This document shows, one piece after another, positions 1 through 13,034 of a stretch of 64,000 bases of DNA. The notes under the pieces were generated by a model. That model did not search any database. It was not told the origin of the DNA and saw nothing but the letters and a program-made list of their open reading frames with translations. The position numbers and the translations under genes are program-made. Within the stretch, counting starts at the first letter, position 1. Each line of letters starts with the position of its first letter. The DNA is from Chlorocebus sabaeus (taxonomy: Eukaryota > Chordata > Mammalia > Primates > Cercopithecidae): the NCBI RefSeq assembly GCF_047675955.1, contig NC_132904.1:65839435-65903434 (forward strand), given 5' to 3'.

Positions 1-634
1 CAAAAGTATTCTGTCAGTAAATGAATATAAAATTTGGGAAAAACAAAAGAACAGTGATAAACTCTTGCCCTATTGTTTCAGCATAAGGAGAAAGAGATTG
101 AGAAGAGGAATTCTCCAGAGTCTATTAACTATACTACATCAACGCCTCCAAGATACTATGGTACCCATCCCAGGGGAAGTGAGGCTACAAGAACAGTATA
201 AATATCTTCTGTTGGCATAATAAGTGGTGCACCCCAAGAATATGCCAAGGGATATTTTGTAGAGATTTTGAGACTAAGGTAAGTTATATCATGGTTAGGC
301 TGTGAAAAGTACCAGGAAGGATGAAGAAAGAGCTTATGGCAAGCTAGTATAGAGAGATGCAGGAAAGGTGAAAGCATGACAACAAGATGAAGAGTGAATA
401 CATACTCACACTCATAAACTACCCAAACTGTATTTTTACCTACACACACATATGACCATGCAAAGTCCCAGATGCCAAACTAAAGTGTGAAAGCTGATGA
501 GGAAGAAATTGTACCAATATATCCCATATCTCTTTAGCTATTGTTTCCGACTCTGTATATAGATGTACATATGTGAACAGCAAAAGAGCAAAGACTAGCT
601 CTCTGTATTTTCTAGAACATACAAGGTATAGCAT

Positions 635-993
635 AGGTGAAGGTAGAAAGATGGTTACCAGGAACTGGAAATGGTAGTAGGGGACTGGGGGCAGGTGTGG
701 ATGGTTAATGGGTACAAAAAATAGAAAGAATGAATAAGACCTAGTATTTGATAGCATAGCAGGGTGACTACAGTGATTAATAATTACACATTTTAAAATA
801 ACTAAGAGTGCAATTGGATTATTTGTAACTCAAAGGATAAATGATTGAGGGGATGGATACCCCATTCTCCATAATGTGCTTATTTCATATTGCATGCTTG
901 CATCAAAACATTTCATGTACCCCATAAATATATATATATATATATAAGATATGTACCCACAAAAATAAAAATAAAGAAAAATTTTAAAAATAT
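635..993 (+). mobile_element. L1 3' end (older primate or mammalian L1)
   Basis: The + strand follows the 3' UTR of an older L1 family: a stretch on moving into a fixed-position patch, then the typical run ending in accccataaatatat, a TA-rich stretch and an A-rich tail. It is 5' truncated to about 360 bp. The equivalent site in copy 2 (about 16,050-16,090) lacks it, so it inserted after the duplication or was lost there. Confidence 0.7.
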
Positions 994-2137
994 GTTTTAA
1001 AATGAATTTATAAATAAATGAATCAGGAAGAAGCATGGCCCTGAGGAATAGACTTTTATGAACATAGACTCAGAGCTAGAGTGATAAAACATCTGAGAAA
1101 TGGAATAAGGTTACATGATAGCAGGCTGGTCATGAGACTGTGAGATTAGACAAAGATGAGAAAACAGGTGTACATCATGTCTTTTCCTTATTGTCATCTG
1201 TTCCAGGATGTGGGAATATGGATATGTAGGGTGTGGTGGAGGTTGGTGCAATAGGGTCGATTAAGAAGATGACACATTGAGGACATGGATGCTGGATAGC
1301 TGGATGTAATCCTATGTAGCACCTTAGAGTTAGGGAGTCAAAAGAGCGGCTGAGAATCGGTTTTATTTTTAAATCCAGCAGAGGTTGGAAGACATATAAA
1401 TATATGTTGAAATAATGGTTAAGTAAACATTTATTGAATAATTAATTGATTGGTTGCTTTGATCAGTGTTTGTAAACTTGGAAATGATATTGTCCTAGGG
1501 AGAAGGGAAGCATTAATTTCCAAGTCTTCTTTTAAAATCCACAGAGATACATGGGATAAGTTGCTATCCTTGGAATGTAGCCATATTTTTATTTTTTCAA
1601 CTTATGCTGTATGGAGCCCCTAAACATGACCAAGACATCAGACTTAATAAGAATCTCTGGATAAGACCATTGAAGAGAATGACTGATTTCATTTTTATAT
1701 CCTAAATGGCCACTGTGCTTCCTTTCTTCTCACTTTGCCCCTGCTTATTGATATAGAATAAAATTTTCTTTCTTTTTTGTCAGAAGAATTTCTTTGTAAG
1801 TCAGCATAAGGCTAACTTCCTCCATAGAATTTTTCTTGACTCTCTTCTACATTTAAAACATCTTGTCCACATTTCTACCATAGCACTTGCAGAACAGTTC
1901 TTAAATTTCATGTTTGGAATTTTATCTTCTTTACTAAGTGGTGGCTTTCTTAAGGATATATGACCAATTTTATTCATTTTTGTATTTAAGCTTCCTAATC
2001 ACCACTGATACATAGATATCCTCTTCAATATTTGACGGGATAAATTGTGAAAGGTATTTCGCTGCCTATTTTGTGTATTCTCAATTAGTGAAAAACAGGA
2101 AATTTATACCCTTATCTCTGATAGTTTCACCCTAGTT

Positions 2138-2147
2138 TACACACACA

Positions 2148-2196
<49 letters not shown>
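2138..2196. repeat. (AC)n/(TC)n microsatellite
   Basis: A short AC run passes directly into about 46 bp of TC dinucleotides with one interruption near the end (tcgctc). The matching positions in copies 2 and 3 have no such tract. Confidence 0.95.
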
Positions 2197-2199
<3 letters not shown>

Positions 2200-3067
2200 C
2201 TACCTGAAATAATTCCCAAATTATCTCTCATTTTTGCTATTCTTCATATGTTTCAAATAGGTACTACCAGCAACGCAGTTTTGTTGTTACAGGATTAAAG
2301 TAGAACTTGCTGACATTCACACACTTTTATCTCTGCTGTGTATATCTCATTTGTGACTTCCCCCAATGTTTAAGAATTCTTAAATTGTAATCAACGCTTT
2401 TTGTGAAGTTGCCACGTCACATTTAACCAATTCCGCATTATCTGTAAAACTACTTTTTCCCAAGTAAAGTAAATCGCACAGCAATGAACTTTTTGCTTCA
2501 AATTTTGAATTTACTATATGTAAATACAGAATTTACTATAATGGTGACATCCATAAAGACATAACAGCTGGGATACAATTTGAGTAGCAGCTAAACTGTA
2601 GGTCATCCAAAGTGCTTCTACTTTCTTCCCATGAATATAAGACTGAGATATATTTGAAAATTTTGTAGCACAGAATATTTAGTTTCCTTCCCACAGAAAA
2701 AAACTGCTCTATGTATAAGCAGTTTCTTTACTGAATATGTGTATTTATGCACTCTCCAAATAATAGGCTTATCTAGATTAAAATTATCTCTTCATCCATG
2801 TTCTATCATAGCTGCAGAATACTCTTTGTCAAGTATTTTCTTCTCCTTGTTTTTATCCATTTTCCAAATCCAATGGCTAAGCTTCTTTTCTCAAACACAG
2901 GTGTGATGGAAACTAAATTATTTATTTCCTAAAATATGACATTAAAATTACGTGCTGTTTTGCCTCCTTTTAATCGGTGTCTATCTGTGCAGGTTTTAAA
3001 TTAAGAACTGTTATGTAGCAGATCTTTTTTGTGCATATGAACAAAGATCAGTTGTTTCTTCTACTCT

Positions 3068-3156
3068 CAGAAGTATACAGTCTAGTAGTCACAAATTGTA
3101 CACAGTATATACAGTCTAAATTGTATACAGAAGTATACAGTCTAGTAGTCACAAAT
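3068..3156. repeat. 60-bp-period local direct duplication
   Basis: A 29-bp segment beginning cagaagtatacagtctag occurs twice with starts exactly 60 bp apart (3,068 and 3,128) and no mismatch that I can see. It is absent from the equivalent flank of the second OR. Confidence 0.9.
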
Positions 3157-3503
3157 ACCTGTAAAAATGCATAACAACACAGAAACAGGGTTATACACAC
3201 TACATTTTCGATTCCCAAATAAAGGAATAGTTGAGATTAGAAATACCATGATCATGAAGCAAAAGTATGTGTGACATTACTATACACACTGACCCTGGAG
3301 CTTTATTTTTCTTATTTAGTTCTGGTTAAACTCCAGATTTTGCATTTTCATTTAGCAGATGACATTATTCTGCCTTCTCTTTTTATATTAGTCTTTGATA
3401 TTAATTAAAGGGGCAGTAGAATAAGACTGGTTCTATTCCTGGTACCAATGTTGCTCAGGAGAGGCTAGCAAAATTGTGGAGGGTATTTTACCGTACTCAT
3501 GAA

Positions 3504-3686
3504 ACCAGGGCCTATTGTGGGGAGGGGGGAGAGGGGAAGGATAGCATTAGGAGATATACCTAATGTCAATGATGAGTTAATGGGTGCAGCACACCAACAT
3601 GGCACATGTATACATATGTAACACACCTGCATGTTGTGCACGTGTATCCTAGAACTTAAAGTATAATAATAATAAAAAAAGAAAGA
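3504..3686 (+). mobile_element. L1 3' tail, primate-type
   Basis: This is the end of an L1 3' UTR: G-rich stretch, aggagatatacctaatg, then gcacaccaacatggcacatg, and an AATAATAATAAA-type tail. About 180 bp remain, 5' truncated. It lies 110 bp upstream of the first OR start. Confidence 0.85.
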
Positions 3687-3794
3687 TTAGTATGTTATTG
3701 TGAATTTGACTAGAAATCTGAACAAAAGAAGAAGTGGAAAAAGAATTACTAATAGGAATATTATAATTGTCGCTGGTGTGCCCAGCAACTTTAT

Positions 3795-4744
3795 ATGGCA
3801 GGAAGAATGTCTATGTCTAATGACACTCAGTTCCAACCTTCTTCATTCCTACTGCTGGGTATTCCAGGGCTAGAAGATGTGCACATTTGGATTGGAGTCC
3901 CTTTTTTCTTTGTGTATCTTGTTGCACTTCTGGGAAACGCTGCTCTCTTGTTTGTGATACAGACTGAGCAGAGTCTCCCTGAGCTCACGTACTACTTCCT
4001 GGCCATATTGGATTCCACGGACCTAGGCTTGTCTACAGCCGCCATCTCCAAAATGCTAGGCATCTTCTGGTTCAATATCAAGGAAATATATTTTGGAGGC
4101 TGCCTTTCTTAGATGTTCTTCATTCATTTCTTCACTGCCATGGAGAGCATCGTGTTGGTGGCCATGGCCTTTGACCGCTGCATTGCCATTTGCAAACCTC
4201 TTCGGTACACCATGATCCTCACCAGCAAAATCATCAGCCTCATTGCCGGCGTTGCTATCCTGAGGAGCTTTTACATGGTTGTTCCACTAGTGTTTCTCCT
4301 TCTGAGGCTGCCCTTCTGTGGGTACCGTATCATCCCTCATACTTACTGTGAACACATGGGCATTGCTCGTCTGGCCTGTGCCAGCATCAAAGTCAACATT
4401 ATGTTTGGCCTTGGCAACATGTCTCTCTTGTTATTGGATGTGCTCCTTACTGTTCTTTCCTATGTCAGGATCCTCTGTGCTGTCTTCTGCCTGCCCTCCT
4501 GGGAAGCTCGACTCAAAGCTCTCAACACCTGTGGTTCTCATATTGGTGTTATCTTAGCCTTTTTTACACCAGCAATTTTTTCCTTCTTGACACATTGTTT
4601 TGGCCATAATATCCCACAATTTATACATATTATATTAGCCATCCTGTATGTGGTTGTCCCACTAGCCCTCGATCCTGTAATCTATGGAGTCAGGACCAAG
4701 CAGATTAGAGAGTGCTGAGGATTTTCCTCAAGACCGATCACTAA
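3795..4744 (+). pseudogene. OR52E8: Olfactory receptor OR52E-type pseudogene (OR52E8-like)
   Basis: This is a class I (fish-like) OR, a seven-transmembrane odorant receptor of olfactory neuron membranes. The ATG opens MAGRMSMSND with an N-glycosylation sequon at N9 and the family hallmark GIPGLEDVHIWIG. It is broken. CAG has become TAG at codon 106 (4,110-4,112), at the start of TM3. A deletion of about 4 bp near 4,710 then replaces the usual C-terminal tail (VLRIF...) with an early stop at 4,716. The old stop is visible at 4,742. Key motifs are eroded: the usual PMYYFLA is LTYYFLA, DRY is DRC, and NPxIY in TM7 is DPVIY. The length would otherwise be normal for the family (about 316 residues). 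The next OR, 15.5 kb downstream, is a paralogue on the same strand. The OR52E8 symbol is inferred from remembered human sequence and gene order; OR52E subfamily membership is much surer. Confidence 0.88.
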
Positions 4745-6644
4745 CCAGTTGGAGGTTGGAGAGTCTGTCACTCTAACCTAATAGAAAGTGGAAAAACAGA
4801 AGAGAATGGTGCAGCCAATAACATTATTTATCTGTTAACTGAAGCTTTTGATTCCAATTATAATATTGAGAAATTTACCCTCATCGAACTCTTCTTTTCC
4901 AAGTTCTTTTATTTCTACTGTTGAATCCTCAAGGCAGTTTTATAAAGCATATATTAGTTTTTCCACTCTTGTGATTAATATACTAATATTCGGAAAAGTT
5001 GAGTAATTTACTCAAACTATATGTTTAATAGAAAGTAGTACTTTAAGCCAAATAGATTGCCTTACAGTTTTCTTTAGCATGTTTAGGAAATAACAGAATA
5101 CAGAATAAAATCCTTACTTTAAAAAGATAATAAACAGAATAAGTGGCTTCTAGAATTCTTGAAATAATAATAATAGCTTACTCTAGTAATAATATTAACC
5201 TACCATAAATGCAGTACAGATATACGGATACTAATAGGTATACTATACATGAATGTACTCAAATCATATCCATCATAATCTTCTTCAATAGTTACTATAA
5301 TTTCCCTCATGCACCTAGAGATGCAAGCATAGTCATAAAATTAGATATTAAAGGAAAAAGGAAATAATGCAGCATAAGCATGACATATACATTTGTAAAT
5401 ATTTCATTCATTTGCTTATTTAATTATTTACATAATATTTACCTGATACATTTATACATATATGAATATATACGCCTGTACGTATACATACTTTATGTTT
5501 CGTGTGTGGGTTTATGAGCTGTAGGAACATTCAAAGACACAGTGTATTGTCTTTAAGTACTTATATATGTTGAGAAAAAAGAAATACTATGTTATTCCTA
5601 AAATAGTGTTGAGACATATGTTTTTTTCTTCAGGAGATTTGGAAATTGTGTGGCTATTAACAGTTTCATTCATAATGAAATTTATGATCCCTTAAAAATT
5701 TTAGAGGAAGATGATTGCAGGAAGAACATCTTGAATATAAGTTCTTTATTGCCACTCTGTCTGCCATTTATACAGTTAAGATATAGGATTAGGCAGTAGA
5801 CCACAAGTAACATATCCAGACTATAAAGCAAAGACACTTAAATTTAGCCGTGATTCAATTATCTCCCATAGAAAGCAGCCCTTAGGTTAATTACTGGGTG
5901 ACCAGATAGGAACAGAATGTGCTGTGCGGAAATTAAGGGTTTAGGATAAGATTCTACCATTTTCTTATGGGATATTCCAGAGAGTGATGACATGGAGGAT
6001 CTCCCTCTCCTGGCTTCAGGCGAGGTTCTACTTGTCATACAAATCCTCCTCAGGGTCACAGCACTGCAAATGGGCAGGTGTTTACTGGTAGAATGTAGGC
6101 CGGAAGGCTGTAGAAGTACTTGATGGTTTCTTTCTTGGAGAAAATTCTCAGGCTATGGCAAGACAGTTGAGTGTATTCTAAAGACATCTCAGTAGACAAA
6201 GTAGGGCTGGAAAAATTCAGGTAGGGCTCAGGACTGAGGGAGTAGTAGGAACTAGGGAGGAGAGAAGCAATACCAAGGAATATGGGTAGAGAGAAAGTGA
6301 GATATTCTGGATGAAATTTAAAAGGATTATAAGAGTGAAATGGTAGATACATATTCTTTTACAATCACATTCAGAGAAATCTAACAGGTAAACAAAAGAT
6401 ACATTCATTTTTTTGTTGTTTCTGTATCTTTCCTGGGTTTGCTTTGTCTTCCTGTGTCTGGATAAGTAATTTTAATCATTTGAAAAAATGTGTATGTATT
6501 AGTGTTTATAAGTTCATAGAAAGGAAATGATAGAAGGCAATTTAATTTACCAGCATGGATTGAATCATTGGATATATCAGTTTGAATGTACTGATTGAAC
6601 CAGCACTTTCTCAATAGTGATAGGCAAGACTTTTTTCTAGATTT
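4745..6644. other. Non-coding DNA downstream of the first OR
   Basis: AT-rich sequence with no gene that I can recognise. The few short open frames have no family resemblance. The last 400 bp match the DNA downstream of the second OR; the first 1.45 kb after the OR have no counterpart there. Confidence 0.6.
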
Positions 6645-7155
6645 TATTCCAGGGATGCAAGGATGGCTCAAGATACGTAAATCAATAAATGTGATTTACC
6701 ACATAAGGAGAATTAAAAACAAAAAATATATGATCATCTCAATAGATGTAGAGAATATTACATAAAATTCAGCACCCCTTCAAAATAAAAAATTTCAACA
6801 AAATGGGCATTGCAGGAACCTTCCTCAAAATAGTAAGATCCTTATATAACAAACCCAGCTGATATCATATTGAATGGGTAAGCCCTGAAAACATTCTCCC
6901 TACGAACCAAAACAAGATGCCCACTTTTATTCTCCCTTTCAACACACTACTGAAAGCACTAGTCAGAGCAAACAGGCAAGACAAAGAAATAAAAGGCATC
7001 AAAATTGGAAAAGAGGAAGTCAAATTCTCTGTTTGCTAATACAATGTTATGTTGAGAAACTCTTAACGCCTCCTCCAAAATACCCTTAGATTTGATAAAT
7101 AAAATCAGTAAGGTTTCAGGATAGAAAATTAATGTACAAAAACCAGGAGCTACTT
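6645..7155 (+). mobile_element. Older L1, ORF2 fragment (host of nested insertions, left part)
   Basis: The + strand reads as decayed L1 ORF2 reverse transcriptase, including a fingers/palm stretch resembling the IISIDxEKAF region and an attccagggatgcaagg motif. Stops and indels are frequent. The reading is interrupted at about 7,155 and resumes at about 10,786, showing that everything between was inserted into it. Confidence 0.8.
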
Positions 7156-10100
7156 GGGAAATCTTTCTACAGTGCCTGAACTAATTTACATTCTCACCAA
7201 CAGTGTATAAGCATTCCCTTTTCTCTGAAGCCTCTCCAGGTTTTTGATTTTTAAATAATAGCCATTTTGACTGGTATGAGATGGTATCTCATTGTGGTTT
7301 TGATTTGCGGTGATTGGTGATGCTGAGCATTTTTCATATGTTTGTTGGTCTCTTTTATGCCTTCTTTTGAGAAGTATCTGTTTCTGTCCTTTGCCCGTTT
7401 TTTAATTGGGTTATTTGTTGCTTATTGATTTGTTTAAATTTCCTGTGGATTCTGGATACTAGACATTCATCAGATGCTTAGTTTTCAAATATTTTCTCCC
7501 TGTCTGTAGGTTGTCTGTTTGCTCTGTTGACAGATTCTTTTGCTGTGCAGAAATTTTTTTTTAATTTATTTATTATTATTATACTTTAAGTTGTAGGGTA
7601 CATGTGCATAACGTGCAGGTTTGTTACATATGTATACTTGTGCCATGTTGGTGTGCTGCACCCATCAACTCGTCATTTACATCAGGTATAACTCCCAATG
7701 CAATCCCTCCCCCCTCCCCCCTCCCCATGATAGGCCCCGGTGTGTGATGTTCCCCTTCCCGAGTCCAAGTGATCTCATTGTTCAGTTCCCACCTATGAGT
7801 GAGAACATGCGGTGTTTGGTTTTCTGTTCTTGTGATAGTTTGCTAAGAATGATGGTTTCCAGCTGCATCCATGTCCCTACAAAGGACACAAACTCATCCT
7901 TTTTTATGGCTGCATAGTATTCCATGGTGTATATGTGCCACATTTTCTTAATCCAATCTGTCACTGATGGACATTTGGGTTGATTCCAAGTCTTTACTAT
8001 TGTGAATAGTGCTGCGATAAACATACGTGTGCATGTGTCTTTATAGCAGCATAATTTATAATCCTTTGGGTATATACCCAGTAATGGGATGGCTGGGTCA
8101 TATGGTACATCTAGTTTTAGGTCCTTGAGGAATCGCCATACTGTTTTCCATAATGGTTGAACTAGTTTACAATCCCACCAACAGTGTAAAAGTGTTCCTA
8201 TTTCTCCACATCCTCTCCAGCACCTGTTGTTTCCTGACTTTTTAATGATCGCCATTCTAACTGGTGTGAGATGGTACCTCATTGTGGTTTTGATTTGCAT
8301 TTCTCTGATGGCCAGTGATGATGAGCATTTTTTCATGTGTCTGTTGGCTGTATGAATGTCTTCTTTTGAGAAATGTCTGTTCATATCCTTTGCTCACTTT
8401 TTGATGGGGTTGTTTGTTTTTTTTCTTGTAAATTTGTTTGAGTTCTTTGTAGGTTCTGGATATTAGCCCTTTGTCAGATGAGTAGATTGCAAAAATTATC
8501 TCCCATTCTGTAGGTTGCCTGTTCACTCTGATGGTAGTTTCTTTTGCTGTGCAGAAGCTCTTTAGTTTAATGAGATCCCATTTGTCAATTTTTGCTTTTG
8601 CTGCTGTTGCTTTTGGTGTTTTAGACATGAAGTCTTTGCCCATGCCTATGTCCTGAATGGTACTACCTAGGTTTTCCTCTAGGATTTTTATGGTATTAGG
8701 TCTAACATTTAAGTCTCTAATCCATCTTGAATTAATTTTCGTATAAGAAGTAAGGAAAGGATCCAGTTTCAGCTTTCTACTTATGGCTAGCCAATTATCC
8801 CAGGACCATTTATTAAATAGGGAATCCTTTCCCCATTTCTTGTTTCTCTCAGGTTTGTCAAAGATCAGATGGCTGTAGATGTGTGGTATTATTTCTGAGG
8901 ACTCTGTTCTGTTCCATTGGTCTATATCTCTGTTTTGGTACCAGTACTATGCTGTTTTGGTTACTGTAGCCTTGTAGTATAGTTTGAAGTCAGGTAGCGT
9001 GATGCCTCCAGCTTTGTTCTTTTGACTTAGGATTGTCTTGGAGATGCGGGCTCTTTTTTGGTTCCATATGAACTTTAAAGCAGTTTTTTCCAATTCTGTG
9101 AAGAAGCTCATTGGTAGCTTGATGGGAATGGCATTGAATCTATAAATTACCTTGGGCAGTATGGCCATTTTCACGATATTGATTCTTCCTATCCATGAGC
9201 ATGGTATGTTCTTCCATTTGTTTGTGTCCTCTTTTATTTCAGTGAGCAGTGGTTTGTAGTTCTCCTTGAAGAGGTCCTTTTAGATCCCACTTGTCAATTT
9301 TTGTTTTTGTTGCAATAGCTTTTTGGTATTTACCTAAAAATTCTTTGCCAAGGCCAATGTTGAGAAGAGTATTTTCTAGCTTTTTGTCTAGGATTTTTAT
9401 GGTTTGAGGTCTTACCATGAATCTTTAATTCATCTTGAGTTAACTTTTATATACAGTGAAAGGTAAAGATCTAGTTTTATTCTCTGCTTATGAAAAGAAA
9501 TGGAAACCAGGTATCTGAGCACCATTAATTGAATAAGGAGTTCTTTCCCCACTCGTCATTTTGTTGACCTTGTCAAAAATCACATGGTTGTACATTGCAG
9601 CTTTATTTCTGAGTTTTCTAGTTTGTTCCATTGACCTATGTGTCTGTTTTTATAGAAGTGTCATGCTGTTTTGATTACTGTAGCCTCATAGTATAGTTTG
9701 AAGTCAAGTAGTGTGACGCCTCCAGTTTTGTTCTCATTGTTTAAGATTGGTTTGTCTATTTGGGTTCATTTTTGATTCCATATGAATTTTAGAATAGTTT
9801 TCTTTTCTAATTCTATGAGAAATGCTATTTGTATTTTGATAGGAATAATGTTGAATCCATAAATTGCTTTGGGCAGTAGGTCATTTTGATGATATTGATT
9901 TTTTCCAATCCATTTTTCCAGTCTAGCATGGGAGCATAGGATGCTTTTTCATTCATTTGTTTTGCTTCTGATTTTCTTTCATGCTGTTTTGTAATTCCTA
10001 TTGTAGATATCTTTCACCTCCTTGATTAACTGTATTCCTAGGTATTTCATTTTGTTTGTGGCTATTGTAATTGGGATTGTGTTCTTGATTTGATTCTCAG

Positions 10101-10785
10101 CCTGAACATTATTTTTATATAGAAATGCTACTCATTTTTGCACGTTGATTTTATATCCTGGAACCCTGATAAAATGGCTTCTCAGTTCTACTACCCTTTT
10201 GGCAGAGTCTTTAGGTTTTTCTATGTATAGAATCATATCATCTGCAAAGAGAGACAGCTTTCTTCAAACAGAGCTACCATTTAACCTGGTGGTCCTACTA
10301 CTGGATATACACTCAAAAGAATATAGCTCATTAAACCAAAAATACACACTCATATATTCATCACTGTGCTGTTCACAATAGCAAAGACAAAGAAACAACC
10401 TAGGAGTCCATCAATGGTGGAGTGGATAAAGAAAACGTGTCACATATAAAGTATGGAATACTAAGCAGTCATGAAAAGAATGAAATCATATGAATGAAAT
10501 CAAAATGGATGGAGCTGAAGGCCATTATCTTAAGCAAATTAGTGTAGGAACAGAAAACCAAATACTGCATGTTCTCACATGTGAGAGCTGAACACTGAGC
10601 AGACATGCTCATGAACATGAGAACAATAGACACAGAGGACTAATAGAGGGGGGAGGGAACGAGGGGGTTGTCAGTTGAAAAACTGCCTATTGAGTACTAT
10701 GCTTACTACCTGGGTCCAATACACCCAGGTAACAATGTACACTCTGTATCTAAAATAAAAGCTATTTTTTAATAAAAGGTAATAA
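7156..10785 (-). mobile_element. L1 with 5' inversion, inserted in the older L1
   Basis: From 7,156 to 10,258 (excluding a younger insertion) the sequence is L1 ORF2 in antisense. From 10,259 to 10,785 it is L1 ORF2 end and 3' UTR in sense with an A-rich tail. The two parts meet at neighbouring points of the L1 consensus, near the segment reading 'accatttgacccagcaatcc' in young L1s, as expected from twin priming during integration. Net inserted length without the nested element is about 1.9 kb. Confidence 0.75.
7556..9283 (-). mobile_element. Young Old World monkey-type L1, 5' truncated
   Basis: An antisense L1 beginning with the poly-T (tail) at 7,556 and ending abruptly in ORF2 at 9,283, where the older L1 resumes at gatcccacttgtc. 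On the - strand its ORF2 C-terminus reads GTWMQLETIILSKLSQEQ..., with only a few breaks. It is much less diverged than the L1s around it. The 3' UTR has a C-rich/G-rich tract at 7,707-7,727. The sequence matches the other young copies at 21.0, 37.4 and 55.0 kb very closely. Confidence 0.9.
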
Positions 10786-10920
10786 AGATTAGTAGCATTC
10801 CTAAACACCAATAACGTTCAAGCTGAGAACTAAATCACAAAGTCAATTCCATTTACAATAGCTTAAAAAATACCTAGGAGTATATAAAACCAAGGAGATG
10901 AAAGATCCTTACAAGAATGT
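10786..10920 (+). mobile_element. Older L1, ORF2 fragment (right part)
   Basis: Resumes the sense ORF2 sequence left at 7,155: gtagcattcctaaacacc and onwards through a stretch resembling KYLGI..., ending near 10,920 where the tandem-block backbone returns. Confidence 0.75.
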
Positions 10921-13034
10921 ATTCTGATTTCTTTTTTCATTGCTAATTTTAAGTCATCGATTATTTTCAATCGTGCATTTAACTTACAGATAAATAAGTT
11001 GGTGGGGTTGGATTTTATTGCTGATTTCAAATGTTACTTATATTTATAATTTGGTATGTGTATCTATCTCTTTTTGTGTGTCTTTAAGAAATCGTTATTT
11101 AACAATATTCTGGATGTGTTGAAAAGCAACATGCATTTTCCAATTAGTTCTCAAATGTACATTCTCTTTATTTTACTTACTTTTGTGTACTTAGTTTATT
11201 TCTAAAAGTGTTGAGTTAAAATCTATTTCTATTAATGTTGATATATCAATTACATTTTTATTTCAATTACCTGTTGTTACAATTATTTCAAAGTTATATT
11301 TCAAGGTGGGTAACATTCTTGATTCTCATGTGTCCTTCTCTAAGAATTCTTTGAATTCTATTGTTTTGTAATTAGTGTACTGGTGTAACACCTTTTTTAC
11401 ATTTTTCAATTTGCTCTGTGTGTTTTACAAAGTAAATATATTTAACAGTGTTTGTCATTTAAAAACTATTCATAAAAATTTGTCATACATAGAACAGAGA
11501 ACACACACACAGCCAGTCAAAAATTGTAAATATTTTCTTAGATGTTTCACATATATGCAAAAACACAACTTCTTATTAGAATATTTTAAGATAAATTACA
11601 GATGTCAAAACAATGCACTATAATACTAAGTATACTTATCCAAAAATATAAATTTTTGCAATATAACCATTAATCTCTGCTGTATGTGTCCCTCTATGTG
11701 CATATCTCTGTGTGTCTGGGAGAAATTGTGGAAGGAACCACATCATGTTTTCTATTCTGTTCTGCAGTCTATTTTACTTTATTCTATTCTACTATATATT
11801 ATTTTATTATATGTGAATCAAGCAAATTTTGTTAAGACCAATTCATATGCAGTACTCTGAACTTTGTATTGTCTCACATTAGGATGTACAGAATGCTCGG
11901 TTATTCCCAAAATGGTGCTAGGTTGAATTAATAAGACAGGAAGTAACCATGAGACTTCTCATTTGAAAAGTTAATTTTACCTGTGCCTGCTTTCTTATAT
12001 GATTGTCAGTATCCTGCGAGTGGCCAAGTTTGTTTCACACTTTAGTCAAAATTTATCTAGAGATAAAATAGGGACAGGAAAGAGAAGATATAGTCTTATC
12101 AGGCCTAACTTCATGTAAAAGCATAGTAAAATCAGAAAAATTCAAAACACAAATATTCAGTTCAATAAATTTCCACAGGGTGATAAAATCTATGATACCA
12201 CAATCAAAATTTAGAAACAGAATCTATCGTAATGTTTAATTTTATGTGTCAACTTGACTGGGCTATAGCAATTTCAGATATTAATAACTGGATGTGTCTG
12301 TAAGGATGTTTTGGATGATATTAACATTTGAATTGTAGACTGAGTAAAGCTGATTGCCTTACCTGCTGTGGTTGGGACTCATCCAATCCATTGCAGGCTT
12401 GAACAGAGTATGATGTTGAATATTAAAGAATGTTTTAGCCAAACTGTCTTTGAGCTGTACCATCAGTCTTCTGCTTTTAAGCTCAGACTTGGACTGGAAC
12501 TTAAACCACTGACTCTCCTTGTTCTCAGGCCATTGGACTCAAACTAGAACTTGCACCGTGCATCTACTGATTTATGTGTATTTTATTTGCAGTCTCTACC
12601 CACCAAGTAAATAACCACTATTTAAATTTTCATCACTATCAAATAGTTTTACCTAGTTTTAATTTTATATAAATGGAAACATTACCGAATAGTCACATTT
12701 ATATCTGGCCTTTACTTAAACACATTTTTGTATGTGCTCATTATATGTAGCAATGGCTTCCTTATTTTCACTGCTGTATGTTATTCTGTCATGTGAATGC
12801 ACCACAGTTGCTTTCTCTGTTCCACCAACATTACAGTTGTTCCCACTTTGGACCTTTGATAAACAGCCTCTAAAATGGCACCCATTGATTCTTACCTCCT
12901 GGTATGGATGTCCTTGTGTCATCCCTTCCCCTTGGGAGTAGGTTTAATTAGGTATTTCTTTCTAGCAATGTGAATAGGGAGAGGTGATGAGATGCCACCT
13001 CTTGATTTCGATTTTCACAAGACTATGTCTTTTG
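10921..13034. other. Tandem-block backbone, non-coding
   Basis: AT-rich, alignable with copy 3 (22,430-22,900 and 24,870-26,600). It contains an old interspersed repeat at about 12,235-12,570 (gtcaacttgactgggct...) that was already present before the duplication, since 25,750-26,100 carries it too; I do not trust my memory for its name. No gene seen. Confidence 0.6.

Larger units (their letters stand above)
1..4744 (+). repeat. Tandem OR block, copy 1 (partial, cut by window start)
   Basis: This is upstream flank plus the first OR pseudogene. By eye it matches the flank of the second OR: 350-600 pairs with about 15,750-16,020, 1,035-1,210 with 16,110-16,290, and 2,220-2,300 with 17,440-17,520. 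The same stretches also pair with 28,860-31,270. Divergence is substantial, with many substitutions and small indels, so the duplication is old. Insertions private to this copy are the L1 tails at 635-993 and 3,504-3,686 and a 60-bp duplication near 3.1 kb. I see no gene between 1 and 3,794. Confidence 0.75.

Noticed and set aside
2138..2196. TC tract as a regulatory pyrimidine element for the OR
   Set aside because: Simple microsatellite, not shared with the other OR flanks, 1.6 kb from the start.
7782..8384. Open frame of 200 codons on the - strand
   Set aside because: It is the C-terminal part of ORF2 in a young L1, not a host gene.
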